DNA from: Vandiemenella viatica
Lineage: Eukaryota > Arthropoda > Insecta > Orthoptera > Morabidae
Reading direction: 5' to 3'
NCBI GenBank assembly: GCA_031002005.1
Contig: JARYHS010013631.1
Span: forward strand, 62,617,832-62,681,831
Length of the DNA: 64,000 nt
Shown here: positions 35,766 to 46,887 of the stretch, in pieces
Numbering within the stretch: the first letter of the stretch is position 1
Layout of the letters: each line of letters starts with the position of its first letter
The notes under the pieces: model-generated
Databases searched by the model: none
What the model was told of the DNA's origin: nothing
What the model saw: the letters and a program-made list of their open reading frames with translations, nothing else
Made by a program: the position numbers and the translations under genes

Positions 35766-36862
35766 TTATCCTTCGTCGATCTTGGTGGCGTCGTGATCTT
35801 CTCTGTGCTGGTGTGGGGGCGGCTCCTGTTGATGGCCGCTAGCAGCTTCCTCCTCAGTGGGTAGCCCCCGTAGCTGGCCGCGTGGTCCACGGTGCAGTTG
35901 GCGTAAGTTGGTGTCGCTTCGCGGGGTCTGGTTCACACCAACACGCTGTGGTTTTCCCCACAGCGAACGCACCGAACTTGGTTCCGGCAATCCTTCGATC
36001 GATGCCAGAATCCCTGGCACCTGAATCATTGATCAACAATTGACAGTGATGATTTCTTCCTGCGGGGATTCTTCTTGGTGCTCCGGCCGTTTTGCTTCTT
36101 GACTTGGATATTGGCTGCCTCAACAGCTTTGATTTCTGATGGCGTTGACTGCTTGGGTTCTGTGGGTGGTGGGAGGCTTTCATGTCGAGTGACCTCCGTT
36201 CCTCGGTTTTGTTGCTTCCTCTGGTGAAGCAGTGTTTGGGATGCTATCAGTTTTCGGAAGCCCTGCACCTCCATACTGGACGAACTGGAATTGAATGCTG
36301 TGGCCTCGAGAAAATCCTTAAGCTCCGCTAGCTCTGTTGGGCTCGCACATGTTACGAGCAGGTGGCCCGGTGTTAATCCTGTCGGCGCCCGCGATGCTTC
36401 TTCTTAGTGGTCTGCACTAGGCGTGGCGTCGAGGTGCTTGGGCAAGGACGGTGTTCTTGGAGATTCCGGTCCTTTAAGGCCGTCGGTAGTTCCGTCTTTT
36501 CTTGAGGTTTGCGACTCATCTTCCTGGCTAGACGAAGATTGGTGTGGTTCGCAATATAGCACTCGATGTAGGTCTTCAAAATAGTCATCCTCTCTGAAGT
36601 CCTTGCTGAGGATGACAGGAAGGCTGACAAACCGTGACCAGTCTTTCTTTTTGTCAGTGATGGGCGTGGTGAGGTGACCGTACTTGCGGCGGATAATGAA
36701 CATTATTCGCTCGTGACGGACGCGATAGTGAGCCGCATTCAGCGCAACCGAAGGCGCGAAGCGGAGGGGGACGAACATGACGTTGGCGTCCGGGATCAGC
36801 ATTTTGGTTCTGGCTGTCGCAAAACTCGAATAGGACCTGATGATGACGGCATAACACTCCAT
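35766..36862 (-). pseudogene. LINE ORF1 (Gag-like) remnant, second copy
   Basis: Overlapping minus-strand frames together make a degraded ORF1-like protein. The N-terminal part (36404-36862, about 150 residues) is unrecognised but continuous and includes SRFVSLPVILSKDF. A basic, Lys-rich segment lies at 36026-36274. After a stop and a frame change come knuckle-like pieces RCVRCGENH (near 35965) and CTVDHAASYGGYPLRRKL (near 35850-35900). The last matches the knuckle of the 34152 fragment almost residue for residue, though one Cys is replaced by Tyr. At least two interruptions exist. RNA-binding Gag of a Jockey-type LINE is the likely origin. The N-terminal half could belong to something else. 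Confidence 0.6.
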
Positions 36863-38689
36863 CGAAAGCTTAGTGTTTTTATAGCGTCATTCGACAGCGA
36901 TCATGTGAATATTACTTTTCAAAAAAGTCTATGTTACGATAAGAGCACTATTACATTAGAAGCTTCTCAATAAATGAAATTTATGTTATTCTGTTTCGAT
37001 ATCAAGAAGTTTATGAGGCGGATATTCGTGGTCCCTTCAGAATTCGTGGAGCTGAGAACGAAAATTACTGTAATCAGAACGGTTGCTATGGCAGACGAGA
37101 GGTCATAACTTCTGGCCCATTTCACTTCTCCATGATGATGATAGCGTACCTTTAACACACTCGCGAAAACTGCATGATAACACACCATAGTGCTACCAAA
37201 AGACGTTTTACTCAAGAATTTCATCTAACTGTGCCGCCTACTTAGTATTCACATTTGGTAGCTTTAGTAAAGTTATTTTTATTCTTCTGTCATGCATTCT
37301 GTAGGAAAAGAATATTTTACCCACTGGCTCTGTATATAAAAACTGGTTTCTGAACATTGTCCGCATCCAAGAGGAGCATTCCAAGCATGTTTACTTTCCG
37401 AATAAAAAATTTGGATTCCTTTCGCAGGCTGTGGAGGGCGTTTGAAATTCATAACAATTATTAGCATCTATGTCACTAAAAAATAGTTTACGAGTTGCAG
37501 AACGTTAGCAAGAGACTTCGTGCTTTCAGGAAGAGTCTGAGATGTTGTTGGAAACGGTAGGAATGGAAGAAGATTTATTTGAATGCAGTTTAGTAACCGC
37601 ATAAATCAGTTTGACAACAGTGTCGGCTTTGTACCAGTGCTATTACGTTATCTAGACTTTGCAAAAGTATTTTTGAAAATTCTGGTAAACCGAGAGTGGC
37701 CAGTTGGTGTTAGGCTGCGTTTTAACTATAGACGATCATTCCTTATTGGATCAGTAGTCTATGTAACTAACACATATGTACCTGTGTTGTATCAGATAAT
37801 GTGTAGGCAGCGTTTCCATATCCATTAAGCAGAGGATTTTGTATCGGAGTTGAACGTCGACAAATGTTCACAGAGCCACTCAGCGTGGAATCAATTAAAT
37901 ACTGATAACCCACGGACCATTGGGTGTATTTTTGTTTTTGATGTTGCTTAGCTTGACTGTTTGGTGACTATGCAACACTGCAACATTATTAGTTTCTCGC
38001 TCGTGTTTTCACCACTTTTGTTATTTTGTATATTTTACAAAGTACTGCTAAGACAAGAGGAACACAACACGTTACCAAATATTATCCGTGGCACTACACC
38101 GAACCTAGACCCTTGACGTTAAAGCTATCAGCAATGAGGATTAGAATTCGGAAATTCCTTCTTTTGACGAGGTCTGGTAGGAAATGTGGAGCCTACCTTC
38201 CTAAGGTCGTTAATGGTCTTTGAAAGAGATCTTTCTCTATTGCAACCACGTACGAAAATCCGGCGTTTTTGGTTCAGTATTTCTGAGTTACGTTCAAGTG
38301 CAGCTTTCGGTAATTCTCATGAAGGCTGTTTCTTTAACTGTATATTAAAGCATATGTTATTATTAAGCGTTGCACTAACATACAAGACAACGAAGGAAAT
38401 GGTAAATCATTTTTTAAAAAAGAATTGAGATACTTGATACCGCTATTATTCGTATAAACTAACATATCGATGACTATGTGACCCGTGCAAATATTTCGCG
38501 AATACTTGTATGATGACTGGTAAGGTTGGTGGTTTGTAGCAAATGTTTATTTGTTTAATGTAATAGGCACGGAACAGAAGTCGACGCGAGTGAAGCAGTT
38601 TATTAATACCTCTGTGATATGTGCTGCTGTTATCTGGCGGCTGTATCATACGTACGACTTTCACAGTTATTACTTTCTTCCTTTAAGGG
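36863..38689. other. unidentified stretch
   Basis: No supported gene or element. Frames of up to 85 codons occur on both strands without recognisable content. Confidence 0.5.
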
Positions 38690-39345
38690 TCTAAAATTTT
38701 GTTCTTAATTTATAATGTTGTCTAAGAGGAGACCTTAACCTTTAAAATGATACCTGATTTATCAATATCGGTTAGGTATCAAGGGAGATAATAAATGACT
38801 CGTTAAAAAAAAAAAAAACATGATATCGAAATAATGATACCCTATAACGGTCAAGCTCCAAAAAATTCCTTTCTTAAAATATGACGCTATCAAAGTGGAG
38901 ACCTTGATCACTAAAATAATACCTCTTATCTCGATTTCGTTCAGATATCAAGGAAGATAAATGGCCCTTGACAAAAAAATAAGTTATGGAAATAAGGATA
39001 CTTTTGACCTTTAAGGGTCCAATTCAGAAAAGTTCCTGTCTTAAAATATATTATCAGAGCGGAGATCTTAATCTTTAAAATGATACTCTATTTATCGATT
39101 TGAGTTAGCTGTCCAGGGATATAAATGGCTTCTGACACAAAAAACAGCATTTTAGGAATATTGACATTTTTGCCCTTTAAGTGTCGAATTAAAAAAATAA
39201 AAATACGTTCTTAAAATATTATGTGACCAAAGTGGATAGCTTAATCATTGAAATGATACGTGATTTATCGATTTCGATTAGGTACGAAGGGAGATAATGA
39301 CTTGTGACAAAAAAACCACTTTTAGAAGTAATATATACGATACTT
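38690..39345. repeat. degenerate tandem array, unit about 164-173 bp, nearly 4 copies
   Basis: An RGTGGAGACCTTRATC-like block recurs at about 38725, 38894, 39058 and 39231. Each time it is followed by AAATGATACNTNATTTATCGAT, a GATATCAAGGGAGATAA block, an A-run and TTCTTAAAATAT. Periods by anchor are about 169, 164 and 173 bp. Copies are much diverged, so the array is old. Confidence 0.85.
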
Positions 39346-39514
39346 CTGCATGTTTCTCTTTCTCCTTTAGCAACGTTACATGGATAATCAACTAACGATC
39401 AAATTTTAACACAGTACACACAGCAGCAGAAAATTAGATGGTTCATGTCGAATAGTTGACCTGAATCGAATTTGAAATAATTGATATATATCCGGGAGCA
39501 GGGAACGGGAATGA

Positions 39515-39668
39515 ATTATACCATGGCCTTTTTTTTGAAGGAATCATTCCGACATTCGCCTGGAGTGATTTTGGATCACGGAAAACCGAAATCTGGATGA
39601 CGGGATTTGAATCAGCACCCTCTCGAAAGCGAGGCCAGAGCGCTGTTCCTCACCCAGCAAGCTCCGTT
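39515..39668 (-). mobile_element. SINE-2 with tRNA-like head
   Basis: On the minus strand there is a head with a B-box-like GATTCAAATCCCG (complement of 39606-39618). The body follows (GGTTTTCCGTGATCCAAAAT, then CACTCCAGGCGAATGTCGG) and ends before the tail block at a T-run. The tail seen in other copies is missing. Confidence 0.8.
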
Positions 39669-40664
39669 TAACCATTGTACTCTTGGAAGTTGATTTGATT
39701 GTGTGCTTATAACGATAACCATGTTTATACCTGGAAATCTGATACCAACATCAATGGGACCAGCCCCGGTAGCGAAAATTCACAGGAAATCTATCTCAGA
39801 ATTGTATGAGAAATAAGCAGCTGATTTAAAATGAAATGTATAAACACGTTTTTATTTTCTTTGAGACTTCATCACCTTTGATATTACTTCATACTTATTA
39901 ATGATGCAATATAACTGTTATAGTATTCGGTTCTTTTACTGTTAATAGCATGAATGTTTCCGTCTTGTCCTTATGCAGAGAGAGTAAAAGTTCCGCATGC
40001 TCTTGTATTCGGTTATTAGTGTCTGCGTGACAGAGATTTGAGGCGCATCCAAATATCGGAATTGTACCTTGAATGTTCATCTGCATAAGGGACAAGGCAA
40101 TCAGCTTAAGTGCAGAGGGAGCTTAATATATAGAAGCATCTGTTTCATTCAAGACATTAAATGAAACATCAGATTTCTCTATGTTCAGTTGCGACATCCA
40201 TTTGGTAGGCTAAACGATTAAAAGATATTAGGAACGCGAGGTAACGAATATATAAAGCTCATTAATATGATTAAGAAGACAGATATCCACTACCTTCACA
40301 ATAAATAGGCGTATTTTTCGGAAGTTGTTCGAAGAGTTTTACACAAAAAAGTGATTTAACTGAATAATTTACAGCGTAGAATGCGGAAAATATTTTAAGG
40401 TTTTTAAGATCCATTGTATTTGAAGAGTACCCGAAAAATGGATGAAGGTCAAAAAGGAAATGTTCTGAGAAAAATGAGCTTTTAGTTTCAAAAGCTTTCC
40501 TTGCGTTACATTTAGAATCTAAGTTTATTTTTCAAAGCACTTATATGATGTTAGCTGACTGTTATATTCTATACGACCTGAAGATTTAACTCAATATTCT
40601 TCTTTAGATAAATTTGCTATCGGCTACTTAATTATTCTCTTATCTCTTCGTTGGAAACCGCCAA
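39669..40664. other. unidentified stretch
   Basis: I see no supported feature. Confidence 0.5.
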
Positions 40665-41450
40665 CAGTAACTTATACTTGAATGGGAACTAAAAACCTGC
40701 GAGAAGTAAGAGTGGTATATTCCAAACAAAGATGTAAAAATCAAACGAGTTTCATACTTCCAAGTATCTCGGCGAAGCAATCCAGGAGAATGAAACTTAA
40801 ACAAAGCCAATGGAATTAGATGCCAAAAGATGGAAACAGCGTATCGCTTAACACAAAACATCTACTACAAGAAAGCATCACCAAACACTCAAAACTGAGA
40901 CGTTACAATACAGTCATACATGTCTTTGCGGATCGGAAACACTTATTTTGAACAAGAAAACAGGTATAGAAAACACTGAGAAAAAATAACTCAAAGTTAT
41001 AAGGAAAATTTTGGGCTTGAAACTGTTACCAATACAGACTCAGAAGTAATCAAGAAATCTTACATTATAACAAACATTCACAGCGATGTTGGAAAACACA
41101 GACGAAATTTTGCGGACACATCAAAAGATTGAACCCTGACAGACTCACAAGACTAACAGTTGAATTCTATGAAAACCGAAGTGAAACGGTATCAAACGGA
41201 TTGGCAAAATGAAGAAAGAACTCATATTACTAGGAATCACTCCAAATGACATCGAAAACAGGGAAGCATTTAGATCCAAAATCCACAGTTGGAAAGTTGA
41301 TACGGAAGAAAGACCGAATAAAATAACTGATACCACATGGTCAGATGAAAGAAAAGAGGCCCACGCCAAGCGTATGAAGGAAATATGGGCACAAAGGAAG
41401 AACAAAGAAACGCTTCTAAGTACTTTGCGTGGTCCTAATGGGATTGTCCG
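40665..41450 (+). pseudogene. LINE ORF2 C-terminal remnant
   Basis: The plus strand, across several phases, gives the C-terminal region of a LINE polyprotein. The pieces run in order: FKYLGEAIQENE (near 40750), a YYKKAS segment, a segment with KENFGLE, GHIKRLNPDRLTR (near 41115), and then an open piece from 41209. That last piece contains KELILLGITPNDIENREAFR and later TWSDERKEAHAKRMKEIWAQ. This order (YLG, then RLNPDR, then GI..DI..R..FR, then DERK..HS.RMK..W..RK) is one I know from insect LINE ORF2 tails. No catalytic YADD lies here. The element is truncated and frameshifted. A Helitron-like element begins at 41455, just after it. Confidence 0.75.
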
Positions 41451-41454
41451 CAAA

Positions 41455-42593
41455 TCTTATACATATCTTATAAATAGACGTGTGTTTTCCTATATTTCAC
41501 TTTTCAGCCACCACTACCAAGCACAGATCATCGATCTTTGTGTGTGGAAGTAGCATGGAGTTTCCTGTCGCGCACCACGTTGGCCGAATGTCGATAGCTG
41601 TGGGGATGTGGGAGATATGATGGTTAAAAGTGGCCAATGCAGGGCATTTTCGTATTTCAACCAAAGACATGTGTCTCCGTATATGTCATTCTGCTGCCAC
41701 AACTACATAGCATAGATCATTTGTGTGTGTATGTGGTAGTGGTATCGTGTCTCCTATCGTGTACTATGGTGTTTATATGTCGGTAGCTATGGGAGTGTGG
41801 GAGATATGGTGGTTGAAAGTGGTCGACCTGCGGCACTTTCATATTTCTACCAAAGACGTATATGTCATGGTGTATCACTTTTTATCCAAAACTATCTAGC
41901 GCAGATCACTGGTGTTTGTGTGTGGTAGTAGCTCAGAGTCACCCGTCGATAACAACGTTGGACGAATTACGGTAACTGTGGCAGTGTGGGAAATATGGTG
42001 GTTGAAAGTGGCCGATGAAGGATACTTTCATATTTCGGCCAATGATAGGTGTCTCCGTATATGTCATTCTGCTGCCACAACTACATAGCATAGACCACTG
42101 GTGTTTGTGTATGGTAGTGGCATTGTATCTCCTATCGTGTACTATGGTGGTTAGACGTCGGTAGCTATGGGGGTGTGGGAGATATGGTGGTTGAAAGTGT
42201 CGACCTGCGGCACTTTCATGTTTCTACCAAAGACGTATGTGTCATGGTGTATCACTTTTCAGCCAGAACTATCTAGCGCAGATCACTGGTGATTGTATGT
42301 GGTAGTAGCACATAGTCAGTCGTCGATCACAACGTTGGCCGAATTACAGTAAATGTGAGAGTGTGGGAGATATGGTGGTTGAAAGAGGCCGATCAACGAT
42401 ATTTTGGTATTTCGACAAAAGACATGTGTGTCCGTATGTTTTACTTAGCTGCGTGAACAACATGAATCAGATGATTGGCGTTTGTGAGTGGTAATAGCAT
42501 CGAGTCTCCCATCGTGCAATGTGGTGGTTAGATGTCGGTAGCCGTCAATCCAAATTCTTTACAAACACGAACGAAGTCATGGGTACCAGCTAG
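41455..42593 (+). mobile_element. Helitron-like element carrying a satellite array
   Basis: The element begins TCTTATACATATCTTATAAA after an A and ends CATGGGTACCAGCTAG before a T. That gives the canonical Helitron arrangement A|TC...CTAG|T. The 3' end ACGAACGAAGTCATGGGTAC strongly resembles the GACGAAGTCGCGGGCAACAG end of insect Helitrons, although its hairpin is degenerate. There is no Rep/helicase coding, so it is non-autonomous. Nearly the whole interior is a 189-bp tandem array. The combination of short Helitron ends with an internal satellite is known from Helentron/HINE-type elements. Confidence 0.7.
41475..42548 (+). repeat. 189-bp tandem array with alternating (dimeric) higher-order structure
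   Basis: GGAGATATGGTGGTTGAAAG, or a close variant, starts at 41611, 41800, 41989, 42178 and 42366, giving intervals of 189, 189, 189 and 188 bp. There are nearly six units. Units that share GTATATGTCATTCTGCTGCC (near 41676 and 42056) alternate with units that share TGTCATGGTGTATCACTTTT (near 41864 and 42239). Neighbours are therefore less alike than next-but-one units, a higher-order repeat of about 378 bp. Confidence 0.9.
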
Positions 42594-43150
42594 TAGTAAT
42601 AAAGATGTTAGCTTTTCTTTTTTACCTTTCCTTTTTTCCTGATTTTTTGTTTTTTTTGCTGATGGCTTTACGTTTCGTCGAAGCAACAGCAAAAAGTGCC
42701 TTCGTCAAAATGATTTAGTAATCAAACAGCGATGCAGGAGTCATAAAAAATTTCTTTCTGGAATGTTATAAGGAGCAGAACATTTTTCGTAAGGAAAAAA
42801 ATGCTGGCGAGAACTCCGAAAAGAATAAAGCTGAATGATTTCATATGTGAAGCAATCAAACGCGAAAGAATCTGGATATGATAGGAAAAATAGAACAAAG
42901 AGAAGAAATATTGTGGCGGGGCACAAGAAACTGATAGTCTGAAAATGGAGGAAGGATTGAACGAAAGAACTTCAGAGAAAGATAAAAGGAGCAGAATTTG
43001 CGAAGCTCATCGTTGAGAGCATAACTGTAATAATGTGTGTGGGAGCCTGTATTGAAAGATATTTAAGATAACGCCGAACTAACGCATTTAAAAGAAACGT
43101 CACACAATCTAAGCAGAGATGTAAAGTCGACAGCCGCTGATCTGAATTTA
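42594..43150. other. unidentified stretch with a tiny SINE-2 tail piece
   Basis: Mostly unrecognised. TTTTTTTGCTGATGGCTTTA followed by CGTTTCGTCGAAG (about 42650-42682) resembles the inverted end of a SINE-2 tail. Confidence 0.4.
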
Positions 43151-43480
43151 CGAGGGTGTTATAAAAAGTTCTCGGCCTCCACTATTGTACGCATAGCTGG
43201 AACTTTTCATCTTCAAAAGTATTTTTCGATCGTCCTCGCCTGCAACTTATTGTGAATTCCACCCCAACATTACTTTTACACTACTCTGCATGGCTTGCGA
43301 TAAGTGATAAAAACTTTTCAATAAGTTCGAGAAGCGACGAGAGTGGTGGAAGGACCAGAATCAGCACTGACGGCAACAAGATTGATGCTTTGCATTGAAA
43401 TGTGCTTGAAAATCGGTATGTTCGTTATTTGACTGAAGACTTAGGCGTTATTTTCTGTTGCTGCCAAGCGGATAAACTGG
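43151..43480 (+). mobile_element. mariner-like 5' fragment
   Basis: TACGAGGGTGTTATAAAAAG followed by TTCTCGGCC is a mariner-type terminal inverted repeat at 43151-43179. About 200 bp further on, the plus strand across phases gives short pieces like a mariner transposase N-terminal helix-turn-helix region: NKIDALH, then ENRYVRYLTEDLGV. The latter is where the family has DRRVTYREIxxxLGI. The rest of the transposase and the right TIR are not seen. Confidence 0.5.
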
Positions 43481-43578
43481 AAATGAATTGCTTTGCATTG
43501 TGTAAAAAGCGATCTATATATATGCTATTCATTATCTATTTAAGAGCGGGAAAATTTAAAAACGTTGTTTCTTACAAA

Positions 43579-43608
43579 ATAATAATAATAACAATAATAA
43601 TAATCTTA
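43579..43608. repeat. (AAT)n-type microsatellite
   Basis: AATAATAATAACAATAATAA run, adjacent to the T-rich end of an inverted SINE-2. Confidence 0.85.
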
Positions 43609-43644
43609 AGGTTTTGAAGCAATATCAAGACGTTAATGAAAGTC

Positions 43645-43890
43645 TTTTTTTATTTTTTTTTGCTTATCGCCTTAAGCCTCGTCGACTTCGAGGTCATTGG
43701 AGACGGGGAAAGACTGGTGGCAAGGAACGGGAAGGAATTCAGTTATGGTATTTTGAAGCAAGCATCCCGGCATTCGCCTGGAGTAATTTGGGGAAACTAT
43801 GGAAAACTGAAATCTGGATCAGTATTCGAACCGGCTGCGAGGTCGGAGCATTATTGCTCACCATACACCCTTCCGATCATAAAGGAAATA
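43645..43890 (-). mobile_element. SINE-2, inverted
   Basis: From the left: T-runs (A-rich tail), the tail complement GCCTCGTCGACTTCGAGGTC, the body complement (GGCATTCGCCTGGAGTAATT) and a head region with TATTCGAACCGGCTGCGAGG. Full-length order is kept, so this is a nearly complete copy. Confidence 0.82.
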
Positions 43891-45476
43891 AACGAGTTCG
43901 TTTTACCAGGTTAAACAAACGCTTAGAAGAAAGTTTTGTTCGAATATTTCATCAGAGATAACGGTCTAAAAATGGAGTAGAACTTAAAAAGATATCTGAG
44001 AACGTATCGAAAGCGAACCACTTTTTCGCTAGAAAACTCCAGCAGAAGAAAGAATTTTTTAAAATGAATGTGTAAACTACATAGAAATTCGCAGCAGAGA
44101 AGTATAAAATAAGATTATGTTAATTATTTTATCTTAATTTTAAACTAAGTCATTAATTATAACAGAAAATTGTGTGGTAACATAAGTACGTCAAGCAAAT
44201 TAGAAATACGCAAAAGGAAGCTGAAGTGTTGAAAATACTTCCGTGGTATCTGGTGTAAAACTACAGTATTTGGTTTAGTACATTGTATTACTCCGCCAGT
44301 GTGACTGCCCCTATTAAGGCGCCAATACACTAAATCGGGGTGTTTCAAAAGGGCCAATTTTCGAGTCCTGGTCCCGCTTATCTGCTTCCGATTTTTAAGT
44401 GATTTTCCGCATTTATCAAGGCAACAATCTCCGATTCATAAACTACACATTATACAAAAAAAAAAAAAAAAAACTTATCACACACAGAGTATAGCTACAA
44501 GTTCGGCAGCAATTAACAACATTAGTTCTAGTTCTTTTAAAAAAAATAAAAAAAATTATTGGTAAGACTTTAACAGGCCTAGCAAGTCAGTAGTCTGATT
44601 GCTAAATCTTCTTTCAAAATAAGCACAGATCTCTGGAACGAGGAACTGACCCACGAAACTGGATAAAGTCCGTTAAAGGTGTTGAAGTTGTATCAAAAAT
44701 CATAGAATATTTTAATAACTTTAGAAAAAATAGATTGAGGAAGTTGTTGCAAATTAGACGGCTAGCGTTCAATCCATGAAAAATCGTAAACCTTGAAGCT
44801 AAACGTCTAGTACGGTGCCTGAAGTCCACAACATTATATACAGTAACCAGCAAGAAAGAAACTCTTTTAGATTTCGGTTGGTCGTCATGCCAAGCGACGA
44901 GTTCTTTAAAGTTAATACGGAGCTCTGACTCTGGAAACACCAGGCTTTACAACTCACCCCCGGTAAAAAAGAAGGTATACCGACGCCTGCTGTAAATTCA
45001 ACTAGACAGCTGTCTGTAATTCCCGCGGTTGATTGTGAGATGTGTTCGCAACAGTTACAAAAGCTCTGGTACAAGTTGCTGGGACTACTTGGGAGGTGAT
45101 TAAATTAGACACTTGTAATGATTTTGCGGAGGGAAGTTTAGTCGCGAGGTGGTGGTGGAGTGCGGTACGTGACGGGTGGAGGAGACGAGATGTCTTCCCA
45201 CGCAGCTGTCCTCCCTGGAGAGGCGTCCGCCCCCGCAAGTGGCAGTTTCCACCAGGCAGCCACGCGCCAGTGGCCCGGGACAGGCCCCGTGGGCCAGCGA
45301 AGATCAGCACGTCCTCATCAGATTGACCTCAGCTAATACCGAACTCGACCGTGGCGTTAAGGCATTGCCTCACTGGAAGCAGGCGAGAATAACGGATCCT
45401 GGACCTAACCTCGGGACTCGCTAGAGAATATAACATGATTCACTAAATAAAATAGACATTCGTAGCTAGTTCGTGA
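43891..45476. other. unidentified; GC-rich part at 45040-45420
   Basis: Most is AT-rich and unrecognised, with an A17 run at 44457-44473. At 45040-45420 GC content rises, with open frames on both strands (plus 45042-45326, minus 45002-45310), neither recognisable. This may be an exon or CpG-rich regulatory DNA; the sequence alone does not say. Confidence 0.4.
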
Positions 45477-45838
45477 AGACGCGTTCCCACGACGTCTTGT
45501 AACGAAGGCGGGACGGGACGGGACTTCATCAGCCGAAGTGTAGGGACGAGCGCGCGCCGCAGGTTAGTCCTCGCTTACCTCGCCGCCACCTCCCCACCAC
45601 GTTGCCTAGTGTCGTTTGGCACAGAGAACTTTACAGCAACGGAAACGGTGCGCACCACCGCTGCAACCGATGGCAACAGCGCTCCACTACGCACGCCTAT
45701 GATGTTTACAGACACAGAGTGCGTAGCTGTGTCTCGTCCCCGCTAGCAGAGGCGGTCCTGTTCCCTCCCATGGCGTTTTGTTGGTTATTCGTCCCGTCCC
45801 GTCCCGCCTTCGTTACAAGACGTCGTGGGAATGCGGCT
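45477..45838. mobile_element. GC-rich MITE with CGTTCCCACGACGTCTTGTA ends, copy 1
   Basis: The left end CGTTCCCACGACGTCTTGTA and the complement of the right end are near identical and continue into GGCGGGACGGGACG tracts, so the TIRs are about 45 bp. TGA flanks both ends, a candidate 3-bp duplication. There is no coding potential. A second copy lies at 53504-53848. Confidence 0.85.
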
Positions 45839-45917
45839 TGACACCGACGTCCCCGAAACCAAGATGAAAAAGGCAGTTAGTTCTAAGATGCAACCACTGG
45901 GTATACAGTAAAAGAAT

Positions 45918-46133
45918 TAGGGAGGGGCTTGAGCGGACTTTGGTTTGGTGGGGCTTGGCTTGAGTCGGTCAAAGGGTAGTCTTTATAATCTCCTCGGACC
46001 TCGAATCAGTAGAACTTAATAAAAAAAGGTCTCCAAAATTACAATGTCGGGGTGGACCTAGATACTTTTTGTGTGTGTGTGTGTGGGGGGGGGGGGCTTG
46101 AGCTAGCTCCCCTTCCTGGATCCGCCCCTGATG
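45918..46133 (+). mobile_element. hAT MITE (CAGGGGC family), left end lost
   Basis: It shares GGGAGGGGCTTGAGCGG, the AAAAGTCTCCARAATTACAA block and the right end GGATCCGCCCCTG with the complete copy at 51914. It contains a (GT)n run followed by 11 G. The left TIR is degenerate or missing. Confidence 0.75.
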
Positions 46134-46136
46134 GGA

Positions 46137-46864
46137 ACAAAATGAAACGTCGTATACTGAGAGGGTATATGATGTTATTTCAGTGATTCGTCGATGGATT
46201 CAGCGATTCAGCACTGCCTTGGATCACCATCGTCGACGAGTATGTCGTCGATGTGGGGAAGCGTCAAATACCTTCAATATTTTGGAGAGGCACAGGGGTG
46301 TTACTCCTGGCACCTGGCACCTGGTGTGGGAAGCCATTGCCTATGACATTAGGTCATGGCCGGTAATGATTGAGCTAACTCTGACGGCACAACATTGCGT
46401 CACGGATATCCTGCGGTCCTCATGTAATATGTCTCATGCGACAGTACCTTGCAACTATTTTTCAGTAGGACAACGATCGTCCGCATATGGTTCGCGACTC
46501 TGTGACCCGTATGCGTGATGTTGAGGCAGTCCCCAGTTCTTCCCAGACGGAACATGTGAGACCAGCTCAGACGTCAACGTCGTCCCAGTGCCAGTATCCA
46601 GAGTATCAAGAGCAAGTTGCAACAGTTCTCGGCTAGCTTGCCTCAGGAGGAGATACAGCGGCTTTATCACACCATTCCCAACCGAATCGGTACACGCTTC
46701 CAGGCCAGAGGGGGTGCAACGTTGTACTGATAAGTGGGTTCAAACTGCAAAGTTCTCTGTAAATTTCATTCAGTTTTGTAATCACTGAAATAACATCACA
46801 TAAGTTTCATTTCGTTTCCACCTCTCCCTTTTTCGTACCTCAATTTCTTTACGGCCAGGCAGTG
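46137..46864 (+). mobile_element. Tc1-like transposon remnant
   Basis: The right end CAGGCAGTG followed by TA, and the inner TIR ATGATGTTATTTCAGTGATT on the left paired with AATCACTGAAATAACATCAC on the right, show long inverted repeats. The outer left part is lost at the junction with the neighbouring hAT MITE. A decayed plus-strand transposase lies between. Confidence 0.78.
46180..46730 (+). pseudogene. Tc1-like transposase, internally deleted and frameshifted
   Basis: Across phases the plus strand gives pieces of a Tc1-family DDE transposase. ERHRGVTPG (near 46287) is followed by a WEAIAYD segment with VMIELTLTAQ, where the family has VWGAIxYDSR and IDGTLTAQRY. Then comes QDNDRPHMVRDSV (near 46470), the region around the second catalytic Asp, then VEAVPSS. 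The C-terminus is SLPQEEIQRLYHTIPNRIGT, then RFQARGGATLY and a stop at 46728-46730. The DNA-binding N-terminal half is almost absent. Several frameshifts and a deletion separate the motifs, so the gene is dead. The TIR structure around it agrees with the family. Confidence 0.82.
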
Positions 46865-46887
46865 TATATATAAGCTTAAGACTACAG

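Noticed and set aside
41475..42548. CRISPR-like array
   Set aside because: The repeat unit is 189 bp with no unique spacers, in eukaryotic DNA with Helitron-like ends.
44330..44440. Further SINE head near TTTTCGAGTCCTGGTCCCGC
   Set aside because: The B-box-like sequence is isolated, and the following body is too diverged to align with SINE-1 or SINE-2.
45042..45326. Coding exon in GC-rich DNA
   Set aside because: Frames are open on both strands with Arg/Pro-rich content typical of GC-rich non-coding DNA; nothing supports one strand over the other.
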